In this document: piece by piece, positions 23,075 through 31,649 of the stretch
How positions within the stretch are numbered: position 1 is the first letter of the stretch
Layout of the letters: each line of letters begins with the position of its first letter
Assembly (NCBI GenBank): GCA_037969235.1
Contig: JBBKXA010000117.1
Location: forward strand, 1 to 47,686
Source: TMED27 sp037969235
Lineage (GTDB): Bacteria > Pseudomonadota > Alphaproteobacteria > Micavibrionales > Micavibrionaceae
DNA length: 47,686 bases
Direction: 5' to 3'
Notes under the pieces: generated by a model
Told to the model about the DNA's origin: nothing
The model's database searches: none
The model's input: only the letters and a program-made list of their open reading frames with translations
Made by a program: the position numbers and the translations under genes

Positions 23075-25684
23075 ATGAACGGGGCTGAAAATATAGAGCA
23101 TGTAAGTGTATCCTCTCCATTTCAAGGAAAGGCTGTTTTGCGTTATATGCATATTATATTGTTAGTGATTGGAATATTATCCGTATTAGCTTCATTCTTT
23201 TTACTCAAAAACTTTGTCACCAATATTACGCAGCAGCAACAAACTGAATCCTCACAAAAATTAGTACAAAGCGCGGCCAGTGAATTTAAAAACATTGTGC
23301 GTACAGGCGATGGATTGGCGCAGACTTTATCAGTCATCAATATGCCGGATATTGAAGATATTCAGAGTATGATTGCGAGCCATGAAAGTGAATATAGATA
23401 TTATAAGCAAATTGTATGGTTTTATAAAATGCCGAACAATGAGTGGAGTTTTACAGAGCTATTAGGCAAAGACGATAACGCTTTAAAAAATCACTTAAAA
23501 CCAAGTGTGGAGCTACTGAAATCAGCGCTCGCGCAGGAAATTATAAAAAGCGTAGATATGACTTTTCTCGACTATTCACAGGGGTTTGAACGTAATCAGG
23601 ACAATGGCGATCTTCCTTTATCTTCACGCTACATGTTGGCAGGGCAAGCCGTTGAGGCAAATAATGAATATCGTGGTTTTTTGCTTTATGTTATTAATTT
23701 TGTGGGCACTTACGATGCGGCATGGATAGAATCAAACCCATATGCGGCGTATATAAGGATGCGCGAAGTTGGGAGCGCAAATTACATTTATGAGTTTTCT
23801 AGGGATAAAGATAAGGTCGCTCATTTTTCAACAATGAAACAGACATATGAATTGCCATTTGGTGATCAAAATTTAGAGGTGTCTGGGTTGTCGATGCCGG
23901 ACAAGCGTTTTGCGTTTTTGGATTCCTTATTATATTTGGTTTTAGCATTTGGCGGCTTTTTCCTTATATCTGGACTGTTCTTTATCAAGGCTAGTCAGCA
24001 GCAATCAGAAAAAGTTTTACGATTTAATGAAGAGTTGGCATTGAAAAACAAAGCATTGAAATCTGAGGTTGATGCTCGTAATCGGTTGAAAACAGCAGTG
24101 GAAATTGCAGAGCAACGTAGCAGCGCCGTTATCAATGCCATTGGTGATATTATTTTAGAGACGAATCCTAAGGGCGATATCGTTTTTCTTAATAATTCAT
24201 GGCAGAAGATTACGGGGTTTGATATTCAGCAAACTTTGGGGCAATCCTTGGCACAGATTATTCATGCGGATGATCGCGATCAAATTATGCAGGGGTTTGA
24301 AAATCTTTTGAAAGGCAAAAGTGAAGAGGTAAGGGCTTTTACGCGTTTGCGTTTGGTTGATGGTGGGTTTAAGCCTGTTGAGCTTGTGCTGCGTATTGTT
24401 TTGATTAAAGGTCAGCAAGAGCAGCGCGTGATTGGAACATTTACCGATATTGAAGAGCGTCGTCGCGCGGAGCTAGCGTTAAGCTTGGCGGAGAAAAAAT
24501 ATCGCAGTATTGTTGAAAATGCAGCGGGGGGGATTTTTCAAATGACCCAAGAGGGCGTTTATTTGAGCGCTAACCCAGCGTTTGCCAATATATTGGGTTT
24601 TAAAAATGCAAATGAGTTGATGCGCGATGTTAAGAATGCGAATGAACAGTTATTTGAGAATGTTCAGCAGCGCAATGCTTTGTATAAGCGCTTGTTCGAA
24701 GGGGGTGAGTCTGTACGTCATAAAGTACAGATGCGAAAGCAGGATGGCTCTCAAATTTGGGTGTATGAGAACATTCGAGGTGTTTTAGATAGTAATGGAC
24801 AATTGATGTTCTTAGAGGGGAGCATCGAAGATATTACCGAGCGCCTGGCGTTTGAGGCGGCGATTAAAAAGGCGCAGAATAATTCGGAGTTGGCTAATCG
24901 GGCGAAATCTGAGTTTTTATCGAATATGAGTCATGAATTGCGTACGCCGCTCAATGCGATTATCGGGTTTTCCGAGATGATTAAAAACGAAGTCTATGGA
25001 GCAATTAAAGAGCGGGCATATTGGGAATACGCGTGTGATATTAATGATAGTGGGACGAAATTGTTAAATATCATTAATGAAATTTTGGATATTTCAAAAA
25101 TTGAGGCGGGCGATCGTCAATTAAATGAAGGGGTCATTAGGCTGCCAGATGTTGTTGAAGCGGCATTGATTTTACAAGAAGGTAAAATTGAGGCTTCGAA
25201 GCTAGTAATTACGAAATCGTTGGAGAATATTCCTCATATTTTGGGTGAGGAATTGGCTATTAAGCAGATTATATTAAACCTTTTATCGAATGCAGTGAAG
25301 TTTACTCCCAATCATGGTCGGATTACTATTTCCGGGCATGTCGCACGGGATGGGGATTTGCATTTTTCGATTACAGATACAGGGGTTGGTTTGGATGAGG
25401 CAGAAATTAAGAAAGCGTTGTCACCGTTCGGGCAAGCCGATAATGATTTGTCGCGCTCTGGCAGTGGGACAGGATTGGGTTTAACGTTGGTTGATGCGTT
25501 GGTGAAGTTACATGGCGGTGCATTCGAACTGTTTTCGCAAAAAGGTATTGGGACGACGGCAACAGTTATATTTCCGAAGGACCGTATTGTTCAAAATCGT
25601 GATAAGGTTAGTGCTTCGCAGAATTCATTTTCGCAGGAATCCAATATGTTTAAAGCGATTATTACACCCGATGATGCCGTTTAA
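23075..25684 (+). CDS. Membrane PAS-PAS hybrid-less sensor histidine kinase (DivJ/PleC-like)
   Basis: An 869-residue kinase. Membrane helices at about 23-46 and 285-307 enclose a roughly 240-residue extracytoplasmic sensor, possibly CHASE-like (AWIESNPYAAYIRMREVG near 215-232). Two PAS domains follow, at about 345-460 (RSSAVINAIGDIILETN) and 465-590 (YRSIVENAAGGIFQMT). The HisKA motif has H620 in SNMSHELRTPLNAII, and the ATPase domain has NLLSNAVKFTPNHG and GSGTGLGLTL. The FSEMIKNEVYG phrase after the H box and FGQADNDLSRSGSGTGLG are typical of the DivJ/PleC group that controls CtrA signalling, but that role is unproven. There is no receiver domain and no adjacent regulator. The last four bases overlap recX. 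Confidence 0.9.
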   Translation: MNGAENIEHVSVSSPFQGKAVLRYMHIILLVIGILSVLASFFLLKNFVTNITQQQQTESSQKLVQSAASEFKNIVRTGDGLAQTLSVINMPDIEDIQSMIASHESEYRYYKQIVWFYKMPNNEWSFTELLGKDDNALKNHLKPSVELLKSALAQEIIKSVDMTFLDYSQGFERNQDNGDLPLSSRYMLAGQAVEANNEYRGFLLYVINFVGTYDAAWIESNPYAAYIRMREVGSANYIYEFSRDKDKVAHFSTMKQTYELPFGDQNLEVSGLSMPDKRFAFLDSLLYLVLAFGGFFLISGLFFIKASQQQSEKVLRFNEELALKNKALKSEVDARNRLKTAVEIAEQRSSAVINAIGDIILETNPKGDIVFLNNSWQKITGFDIQQTLGQSLAQIIHADDRDQIMQGFENLLKGKSEEVRAFTRLRLVDGGFKPVELVLRIVLIKGQQEQRVIGTFTDIEERRRAELALSLAEKKYRSIVENAAGGIFQMTQEGVYLSANPAFANILGFKNANELMRDVKNANEQLFENVQQRNALYKRLFEGGESVRHKVQMRKQDGSQIWVYENIRGVLDSNGQLMFLEGSIEDITERLAFEAAIKKAQNNSELANRAKSEFLSNMSHELRTPLNAIIGFSEMIKNEVYGAIKERAYWEYACDINDSGTKLLNIINEILDISKIEAGDRQLNEGVIRLPDVVEAALILQEGKIEASKLVITKSLENIPHILGEELAIKQIILNLLSNAVKFTPNHGRITISGHVARDGDLHFSITDTGVGLDEAEIKKALSPFGQADNDLSRSGSGTGLGLTLVDALVKLHGGAFELFSQKGIGTTATVIFPKDRIVQNRDKVSASQNSFSQESNMFKAIITPDDAV

Positions 25685-26325
25685 TCATAGAAACGATCTT
25701 CATTATCTTCTTCCTTTTCATTGAGAACACGTTTGGATATTTCGAATGAGAAGCCTGCACGAGCCATGCGGCCAAGTTCTTTTTGTTGGAGTTTCATAAG
25801 GTCTTCGGGGTTATTTGGCGTGCGTAGTGGCGGTCGATGGGGGCCTATGCGTTTTTTACGGACAAGGGTGCGGGCGGATTGGAGTTCGGCATCGGCGGTA
25901 TCTTTGAAGTTTTCTTCGTCGAAATGCTGTAATTCTTGGATAATTATAGTGTTTTCTAGACCTTTTGATTTGAGGTAGGTTTCGATGGCGCGCTTTGATT
26001 TACCTTTGCGGCGTAGGGCGCTGACTTTGGCGCGGGCGTAAACACTGTCATTTAGTAATTCGGCTTTGATGAATTTTTCAACCAGCTCATCGATCATTAT
26101 GCAGCATTCATCGTAGTTTTGTTCGGTATGATGCATGCAGGAGCGTTTGGCTTTGCGCCGCATGACTTCGCGGAAATTGGTGCTGCTAGATGAGAAGCGT
26201 TCTAAATAATATAAGCCAGAATTGTGCAAGTAAGTTGCGGTGATTTTGCGCGGTATTTTTTGCTGTTTTTTATCTGATGCTTTTAAAGGCTGGCTTTTTT
26301 CAGTGTATGAATTACTTTGGGACAT
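25681..26325 (-). CDS. recX: RecX family regulatory protein
   Basis: A 214-residue protein of the RecX family, which binds RecA filaments and limits recombination. The three-helix repeat pattern is visible: YLERFSSSSTNFREVMRRKAKR near 39-60, then ELLNDSVYARAKVSALRRKGKSKRAIETYLKSKGL near 93-127. The N-terminus (1-25) is polar and basic, and the C-terminal tail is acidic. No recA lies nearby, which is usual for alphaproteobacteria. The gene converges with the PAS kinase, overlapping four bases, and is divergent from the ABC permease, with fewer than 30 bases between the starts. Confidence 0.83.
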   Translation of the reverse strand: MSQSNSYTEKSQPLKASDKKQQKIPRKITATYLHNSGLYYLERFSSSSTNFREVMRRKAKRSCMHHTEQNYDECCIMIDELVEKFIKAELLNDSVYARAKVSALRRKGKSKRAIETYLKSKGLENTIIIQELQHFDEENFKDTADAELQSARTLVRKKRIGPHRPPLRTPNNPEDLMKLQQKELGRMARAGFSFEISKRVLNEKEEDNEDRFYD

Positions 26326-26338
26326 AGAATAATTTAAC

Positions 26339-27184
26339 GTGAAAGTTCATTTAATGCCACAATCTTCGCAATCGAAAGCATCAGCTTCGATCCAAATTCC
26401 GCAACCTATTAGGATACCTGTGATCAATTACATTGGGTTGAACACGTTGATAAAGCGTGAAGTTGGACGGTTTTTGAGTGTTTATTTGCAAACTATTGTT
26501 GCGCCGATTATTACGACTTTGCTGTTTTATACTATTTTCGCTTTGGCGTTTGGCGGGATAGCGCGCAAAGTTGGTGATGTTGCGTTTTTGGAATTTCTTG
26601 CCCCGGGTTTGATTATGATGACGATGGTGCAAAATGCGTTTGCGAATACGTCTTCGTCGATTGTGATTTCTAAAGTGCAGGGTAATATTGTTGATATATT
26701 GTTGCCACCGCTTTCGGCACTTGAGATTTATTTGGGTTTTACCATTGGTTCAATGATTAGGGGGCTTACGGTCGGGCTTGTGACGGGGTTGGTTGTAAGC
26801 TTGTTTGTGACGATTAGTGTGGCGTCGTGGCTGTATATTATTGTTTTTGCCGTTTTGGGGACGATGATGTTGGGTTCTTTAGGTTTGGCGGCGGGTATTT
26901 GGTCGGAGAAGTTTGATCATATTGCGGCGGTGACGAATTTCATTGTGACGCCTTTGACGTTTTTATCTGGTACTTTTTATTCGGTTAATGCGCTTCCGCC
27001 TGCGTGGCAGGGGATTGCGCATTATAATCCGTTTTTTTATATGATTGATGGGTTTCGCGCTGGTTTTATTGGGCAGAGCGATAGTAATCCGATTGTGGGT
27101 ATTGGGTTGTTAATCGTCATAAATCTGTTGTTGGCGCTCGCGACTTTTGCGATGCTTAGGTCTGGTTATAAAATAAAAAGTTAA
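26339..27184 (+). CDS. ABC-2 type transporter permease without adjacent ATPase
   Basis: A protein of up to 281 residues with about six membrane helices and the ABC-2 layout: REVGRFLSVYLQTIVAPIITTLLF near 41-64, FLAPGLIMMTMVQNAF near 88-103, and FLSGTFYSVNALPPAW near 208-223, which is the classical exporter-permease region. Such permeases export drugs, polysaccharides or lipids with a separate ATPase. No ATP-binding gene is present in this window. The start is GTG 26339 or, equally likely, ATG 26354, which has GAAAG upstream. The next gene, hslO, begins 24 bases after its stop. Confidence 0.86.
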   Translation: MKVHLMPQSSQSKASASIQIPQPIRIPVINYIGLNTLIKREVGRFLSVYLQTIVAPIITTLLFYTIFALAFGGIARKVGDVAFLEFLAPGLIMMTMVQNAFANTSSSIVISKVQGNIVDILLPPLSALEIYLGFTIGSMIRGLTVGLVTGLVVSLFVTISVASWLYIIVFAVLGTMMLGSLGLAAGIWSEKFDHIAAVTNFIVTPLTFLSGTFYSVNALPPAWQGIAHYNPFFYMIDGFRAGFIGQSDSNPIVGIGLLIVINLLLALATFAMLRSGYKIKS

Positions 27185-27208
27185 GTTTTATTTGGTATAT
27201 TTAAGATA

Positions 27209-28219
27209 ATGGATGATTTTTCCGATAGTTATGACGACGACTTCATTAATCCTATTACGGATTTAGATGTCGCCGATGATGATGTTATACAGCCATTTCA
27301 ATTGGATGAATCATCGCTTCGTGGGCGTTGCGTGCGTTTGGGTCCCACGCTTGATGAGATATTAAAGCCGCATGATTATCCTAATCCTATTGCGCATTTG
27401 GTGGCGGAGAATATGACGCTGGCGCTGTTGCTGTCTTCGATGTTGAAATATGAAGGATTATTTACGCTGCAAATTCGCGGGGATGGGCCAGTGAGCCTGT
27501 TGGTTGCTGATGTGATGTCGGATGGGCGTGTGCGGGCATGCGCGCATTTTGATGAGGAACGGCTGGAGCATGCGCGTCAGCAATTGGCGGGGTTGAAGGC
27601 GGAGGAAAGCTCACGCAATCATTTGGCGCAATATTTGGGTAAAGGCTATATTGTTTTTACAGTGGAGCAGGGGGAAAACGCGCAACCTTATCAGGGGATT
27701 GTGGAATTGCGCGGCGCTTCGTTGGTTGATTGTGTGCAGCATTACTTTAATCAATCCGAACAAATTGATACGGGTATTAAAATGGCGATTGGCCAGCGTG
27801 ATGACAAATGGCGCGGGGGCGGTGTTATGTTACAGCGTATCCCCCAAGAGGGTGGGCGCGGTTTGGAGAGTAAAAGTAACTTGGATGCGGATGATTGGCG
27901 ACGCGCGATGATTTTGATGGAAAGTGCTACAGAAGATGAGTTGTTAGATGCCGCGTTACATTCAAATGTATTGCTGATGCGTTTATTTCATGAAGAGGGT
28001 GTGCGGGTTTTTTCTGGGCATGGTGTGGAGAAATTTTGCCGTTGTAATGCCGAAAAAGTGGTGAGCATGCTCGGCATGATGTCTGTTGAAGATTTGGATT
28101 ACATGGAAATTGATGGTCAGATTTCGATGAAATGTGAGTTTTGTTCAAAAGAATACTCTTATCCGCGTGATGAATTTAAGGGCGTGCAGGGCGAGGCATC
28201 GAGCATCGATAAAATTTAA
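27209..28219 (+). CDS. hslO: Hsp33 family redox-regulated chaperone
   Basis: A 336-residue holdase activated by oxidation. The N-terminal substrate-binding domain has LVAENMTLALLLSSMLKYEGLFTLQ near 63-87 and ADVMSDGRVRACA. The C-terminal zinc switch is intact: C277-x-C279 and C309-x2-C312, separated by 29 residues, as in other Hsp33 proteins. An acidic extension of about 35 residues precedes the usual start. It converges with trkH. It fits the stress theme of the Usp and RecX neighbours, but no operon link beyond the ABC permease is seen. Confidence 0.95.
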   Translation: MDDFSDSYDDDFINPITDLDVADDDVIQPFQLDESSLRGRCVRLGPTLDEILKPHDYPNPIAHLVAENMTLALLLSSMLKYEGLFTLQIRGDGPVSLLVADVMSDGRVRACAHFDEERLEHARQQLAGLKAEESSRNHLAQYLGKGYIVFTVEQGENAQPYQGIVELRGASLVDCVQHYFNQSEQIDTGIKMAIGQRDDKWRGGGVMLQRIPQEGGRGLESKSNLDADDWRRAMILMESATEDELLDAALHSNVLLMRLFHEEGVRVFSGHGVEKFCRCNAEKVVSMLGMMSVEDLDYMEIDGQISMKCEFCSKEYSYPRDEFKGVQGEASSIDKI

Positions 28220-28238
28220 GCCAGTCAGCACGTTTGTA

Positions 28239-29684
28239 TTAATGCCGCCAAAATGAGGGGTGGAAGATAACGAACGCGGCTAAAATTTCCAGACGCCCTA
28301 AGATCATTCCAATTAAACATACCCATTTTGCAAAGTCATTGAGTGTTGAAAAATTTCCTGATGGGCCGATAATTTCGCCTATGCCTGGCCCTACGTTTGA
28401 AATTGAGGTCATCGCGCCTGAGGTGGCCGTTATGAAATCCAATCCCGTGAGGGAGAGGAGGAGGGCGATGGTCATGAAGCATATGGCGTAGACAAAAAGG
28501 AAGCTCATTACAGAAAGTGGGACTTCGTGCGGGATAGGTTTTCCGTTGTAATATGCTTTGATTGCGGCGTTGGGGTGGATGAGTTTTTGAATTTGTACTT
28601 TTGCGACGGCGGCTAAAATTTGGAAGCGGAAGATTTTAATGCCGCAGGAGGTTGAGCCCGCGCATGCGCCCATAGCCATGAGGAAGAACAGAATAGCGAC
28701 CACGAAACCGCCCCATGTGTCGTAGGCTTCGCTGGCGTAGCCTGTCCCCGTCATGAGTGAGGTGATGTTGAAGATAGAGCCTACTAAAGCTTCATGGGTT
28801 GTTATGTCAGTGGTGATGGTTAGGTAGAATGTGATAATGGCAGTGGTTGAGAGTAATATTGTGATGAACCATTTTACCTGAGGGTCACGGAAAAGTGGTG
28901 TTACATTGCCGCGCGAAGCTTTCAGGTAAAGCACAAAAGGGATACCCGCAGACATCATAAAAAATGTAGAAATGCATTCAATTAAAAGGCTGTCGAAATG
29001 GCCGATTGAGCTGTCATATGTTGAAAAGCCACCAGTTGCGATTGTGGTCATTGCATGGGCTAGGGCGTCAAATGTGCCCATGTCAGCAAACATATAAGCG
29101 ATTGTACAAATAATAGTCAGTGCGAGATATATGAAACCTATTGAGCTGGCGAGTTCGGCAGCGCGGGGGAGGGCTTTTTCATCTTCGGATAGCTCGGTTT
29201 TGAAAATTTGCATACCTCCAACATTTAATGATGGAAGTATGGACATCGCCATGATGATAATTCCGATACCGCCCAGCCATTGGAGGATAGAGCGCCAGAG
29301 TAGAATTCCAGGTGGTGCGTCGTCTAGGCCGACGATGACGGTTGAGCCAGTTGTTGTTATTCCAGAGACGGATTCAAAGATAGCATCGGTGAGGCTAAGG
29401 TCTATAGTTGAGAGTGCGAGAGGGAGTGCACCGAAAAGGGGGAGCAATACCCAGCTTAAGAAGATCATCATAAATGCTTGTCGCGAGTTCATTTGCGAAT
29501 AGTCTTGCCCAGTGTTGCTGAGCATAAGGGAGCCGCCGAAAAATGCGGTGATGATGATGCAAAGGAAAAACACTTGCCAGTCGTTATTGTCCCAGTATAG
29601 ATCTGCTAGCATTGGCAGGATCATGCTGATGGATAAAATGGAGAGCAAGATGCCCTGAATGTATAATATTGGGCGGAAGTCCAT
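28239..29684 (-). CDS. trkH: TrkH family potassium uptake protein
   Basis: A 481-residue membrane channel subunit with four pore repeats. The pore signatures resemble TTTGSTVI near 111-118, TTIATGGFSTYD near 213-224, and SLMTGTGYASEAYDT near 309-323. The length and the SISNVGPGIG segment near 433-442 match TrkH/KtrB. Trk systems import potassium with a cytoplasmic TrkA subunit, which is absent here. A purine-rich AAAAGGAAAT site precedes the ATG. It lies downstream of the OmpA terminator and should have its own promoter in the 195-base gap, where a perfect palindrome CGTATT-CA-AATACG (29735-29748) stands out. Confidence 0.93.
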   Translation of the reverse strand: MDFRPILYIQGILLSILSISMILPMLADLYWDNNDWQVFFLCIIITAFFGGSLMLSNTGQDYSQMNSRQAFMMIFLSWVLLPLFGALPLALSTIDLSLTDAIFESVSGITTTGSTVIVGLDDAPPGILLWRSILQWLGGIGIIIMAMSILPSLNVGGMQIFKTELSEDEKALPRAAELASSIGFIYLALTIICTIAYMFADMGTFDALAHAMTTIATGGFSTYDSSIGHFDSLLIECISTFFMMSAGIPFVLYLKASRGNVTPLFRDPQVKWFITILLSTTAIITFYLTITTDITTHEALVGSIFNITSLMTGTGYASEAYDTWGGFVVAILFFLMAMGACAGSTSCGIKIFRFQILAAVAKVQIQKLIHPNAAIKAYYNGKPIPHEVPLSVMSFLFVYAICFMTIALLLSLTGLDFITATSGAMTSISNVGPGIGEIIGPSGNFSTLNDFAKWVCLIGMILGRLEILAAFVIFHPSFWRH

Positions 29685-29825
29685 GAATAATTATTTCCTT
29701 TTATTCTTCTTTCCGGTCGTTGCCGTACGCCTATCGTATTCAAATACGTGTCGTTGTTTGCGCCTACTGCATAAATAAAAATCAAACGATTATTATGACG
29801 GACTGTTCTCAGCGCTACGGGTATT

Positions 29826-29858
29826 AAAAAAGCCGAAGCAAGTAATTTGCTTCGGCTT
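29826..29858 (-). terminator. Rho-independent terminator after the OmpA-family gene
   Basis: A perfect 12-base-pair stem, AAGCCGAAGCAA (29830-29841) with TTGCTTCGGCTT (29847-29858), has a 5-base loop. Read on the minus strand it is followed by a T run, 22 bases after the OmpA stop. Confidence 0.92.
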
Positions 29859-29879
29859 AAATTTTAAACGCTTATGCTC

Positions 29880-30794
29880 TTAGTTAAAAGAGATATTTAC
29901 GCGACGGTTGGCTGGTTCGCGGATATTATCAGGTGTTTCAACCAATAATTCGTTTTCACCGCGTGCATCAACCATGATCAAGCTTGGATCCACGCCACGT
30001 TGGATCAATGCATCTTTTACATTGTTTGCGCGTTTGAAAGCCAAGCGTTGGTTATATGTTTGTGATCCAGATGTATCTGTGTGACCAACAATATTAACAG
30101 TTTCTGGTGGGTTTTTTGATACTTCATCAGCAACCGCATCCAATACATTCAATGCACCAGAACCGAGGTTGGATTTATCCCAGTTAAAGAACACGAGATA
30201 CATTGCATTTTCTGCCGCCATAGGGGCGTTAGGGTCTACGTCGAATGCGCCGTTATCGATAGGCTCAGGTGCTGCGGCAACGGGTGGTTGAAGCATACCT
30301 TCGAGTTGCGCCATGTATTTCAGGAATTCATCCTTACAATTCATGTTGCCTGAATCTTCCCAATTTTCTTCTTGTCCTTCGATCCAGCAATCAAATTTAG
30401 CTTGTGCTTTTGCAGCGATTTCTGGAGCAACTTCTCGTCCACCCCAATCATATGCCACGACAAGGCGACCGCGGGCGGCGCTTAATTCTTGAAGGTGTTG
30501 TTCGCTGAGGTTCCAGTCAACGACAGGCTCAGGCATTACCATTTCACCAGCTGCTGCTGCTAAACCTTTGCGTGCAAAATGTAGCGCATCAGGATAATCA
30601 AACATATCTTTTAATTCGCTGTTTGAAAACGCGCGATATTCACCAGCCAATGCTTGTGTGAACGGGTTACCAACGGCTTGCGCATCATTGAGAGCATCGA
30701 CTTCGCTAAAGGATGTGAAGGCTGTACAACCTGATGTCAAACCCATGCCAACGATGGTAACAGCGGTTAGAATGGTTTTGCGGAAATTTTTCAT
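29880..30794 (-). CDS. OmpA-family peptidoglycan-binding lipoprotein
   Basis: A 304-residue outer-membrane lipoprotein. The signal peptide ends in a lipobox LTSGC with the lipidated cysteine at C23. After a middle region of about 170 residues, the C-terminal OmpA domain (about 200-304) carries VNIVGHTDTSGSQTYNQRLAF and RGENELLVETPD...NRRVNISF, the diaminopimelate-binding signature. It tethers the outer membrane to peptidoglycan. ATG 30794 is chosen because AAGGAG lies 10 bases upstream and it gives a proper signal peptide; an in-frame start at 30818 is rejected. Codons are biased toward GCA/GCT, which may mark high expression. Confidence 0.92.
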   Translation of the reverse strand: MKNFRKTILTAVTIVGMGLTSGCTAFTSFSEVDALNDAQAVGNPFTQALAGEYRAFSNSELKDMFDYPDALHFARKGLAAAAGEMVMPEPVVDWNLSEQHLQELSAARGRLVVAYDWGGREVAPEIAAKAQAKFDCWIEGQEENWEDSGNMNCKDEFLKYMAQLEGMLQPPVAAAPEPIDNGAFDVDPNAPMAAENAMYLVFFNWDKSNLGSGALNVLDAVADEVSKNPPETVNIVGHTDTSGSQTYNQRLAFKRANNVKDALIQRGVDPSLIMVDARGENELLVETPDNIREPANRRVNISFN

Positions 30795-30934
30795 TGTAGG
30801 TGTGCTCCTTAACTGCATTTAATACTTTTTCATGTTCTATAGAATCGCAATCTGATTGTAAAGGCTCTTTCCATTTTACACACGTAATTTTTCAAATTAA
30901 TTTATTCAACTTGTATTTTATATGGATATTTGTC

Positions 30935-30964
30935 TTGACTAATATTCACTCAACGTTTTATACC
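30935..30964 (+). promoter_or_regulatory. Putative promoter of the DJ-1-like and prfB genes
   Basis: TTGACT (30935-30940) and TATACC (30959-30964) are 18 bases apart, about 100 bases before the ATG at 31063, in the 268-base gap after the divergent OmpA gene. Confidence 0.4.
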
Positions 30965-31062
30965 ATGCATGCATTAACACAAAAATACAGTCTGTATATT
31001 GCGTAACGGCTTAAAATATGGCCGTTGGCTTTATTTAGATAATCAAAATCAGGAGTAAGTAC

Positions 31063-31632
31063 ATGAACAACCCCCTCAAAGGTCGAAGAGTTGCCGTTTT
31101 GGTTGCCAACGGATTTTTAGAACAAGATTTAATTATGACGCAAAAAGCGCTTTTGAACGAAGGTGCGGATGTGCGTGTAGTGAGCATGAGTAATGGCTTA
31201 GTTAATAGCTGGAGCGTTGATTTGTGGGGTTTGAATTTTGCTGTTGATACACCATTAAATAAAGCGTTGGCCGCTGATTACGATATGTTGGTTGTGCCTG
31301 GTGGTTTTCGTAGTGTGGAGAAATTGGTCTTAACGGCCCATACGCGTCGCTTTATTAATGGCTTTGTTGATGCGGGCAAGCCTGTGGCGATATTCGATGA
31401 TGCGTTAACATTGCTTTTGTTTACAGAAAAAGTCACGGGTGTGAGCGTAAGCGGCCCTGAAACTTTACGTGAAAAGGCCGAGGAAAAAGGCGCTATTTGG
31501 GCGAATGAAGCGGTTTGTGTGTCTGATAATGTGATGACGGGTAAAAGTAATGACGAAAGTCGTGAGGGTTTTGTTCGCGCTGTTGCAGATTTCTTTATTA
31601 ATTATAATAATGATTTGGATATGGCGGCTTAA
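31063..31632 (+). CDS. DJ-1/PfpI superfamily protein lacking the catalytic cysteine
   Basis: A 189-residue cytoplasmic protein with the DJ-1/PfpI fold: RVAVLVANGFLEQDL (9-23), with the conserved Glu at E20, then YDMLVVPGGF (73-82) and GKPVAIFDDAL (105-115). In active members the last segment reads AICHG or similar; here the nucleophile Cys is D112 and the next His is D113, so protease, glyoxalase or deglycase chemistry based on that cysteine is excluded. The rest of the fold looks intact, so a binding or regulatory role is likely. A good SD (AGGAG) precedes ATG 31063. prfB begins 18 bases after its stop. Confidence 0.82.
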   Translation: MNNPLKGRRVAVLVANGFLEQDLIMTQKALLNEGADVRVVSMSNGLVNSWSVDLWGLNFAVDTPLNKALAADYDMLVVPGGFRSVEKLVLTAHTRRFINGFVDAGKPVAIFDDALTLLLFTEKVTGVSVSGPETLREKAEEKGAIWANEAVCVSDNVMTGKSNDESREGFVRAVADFFINYNNDLDMAA

Positions 31633-31649
31633 GGAGCGGCACGAATATT

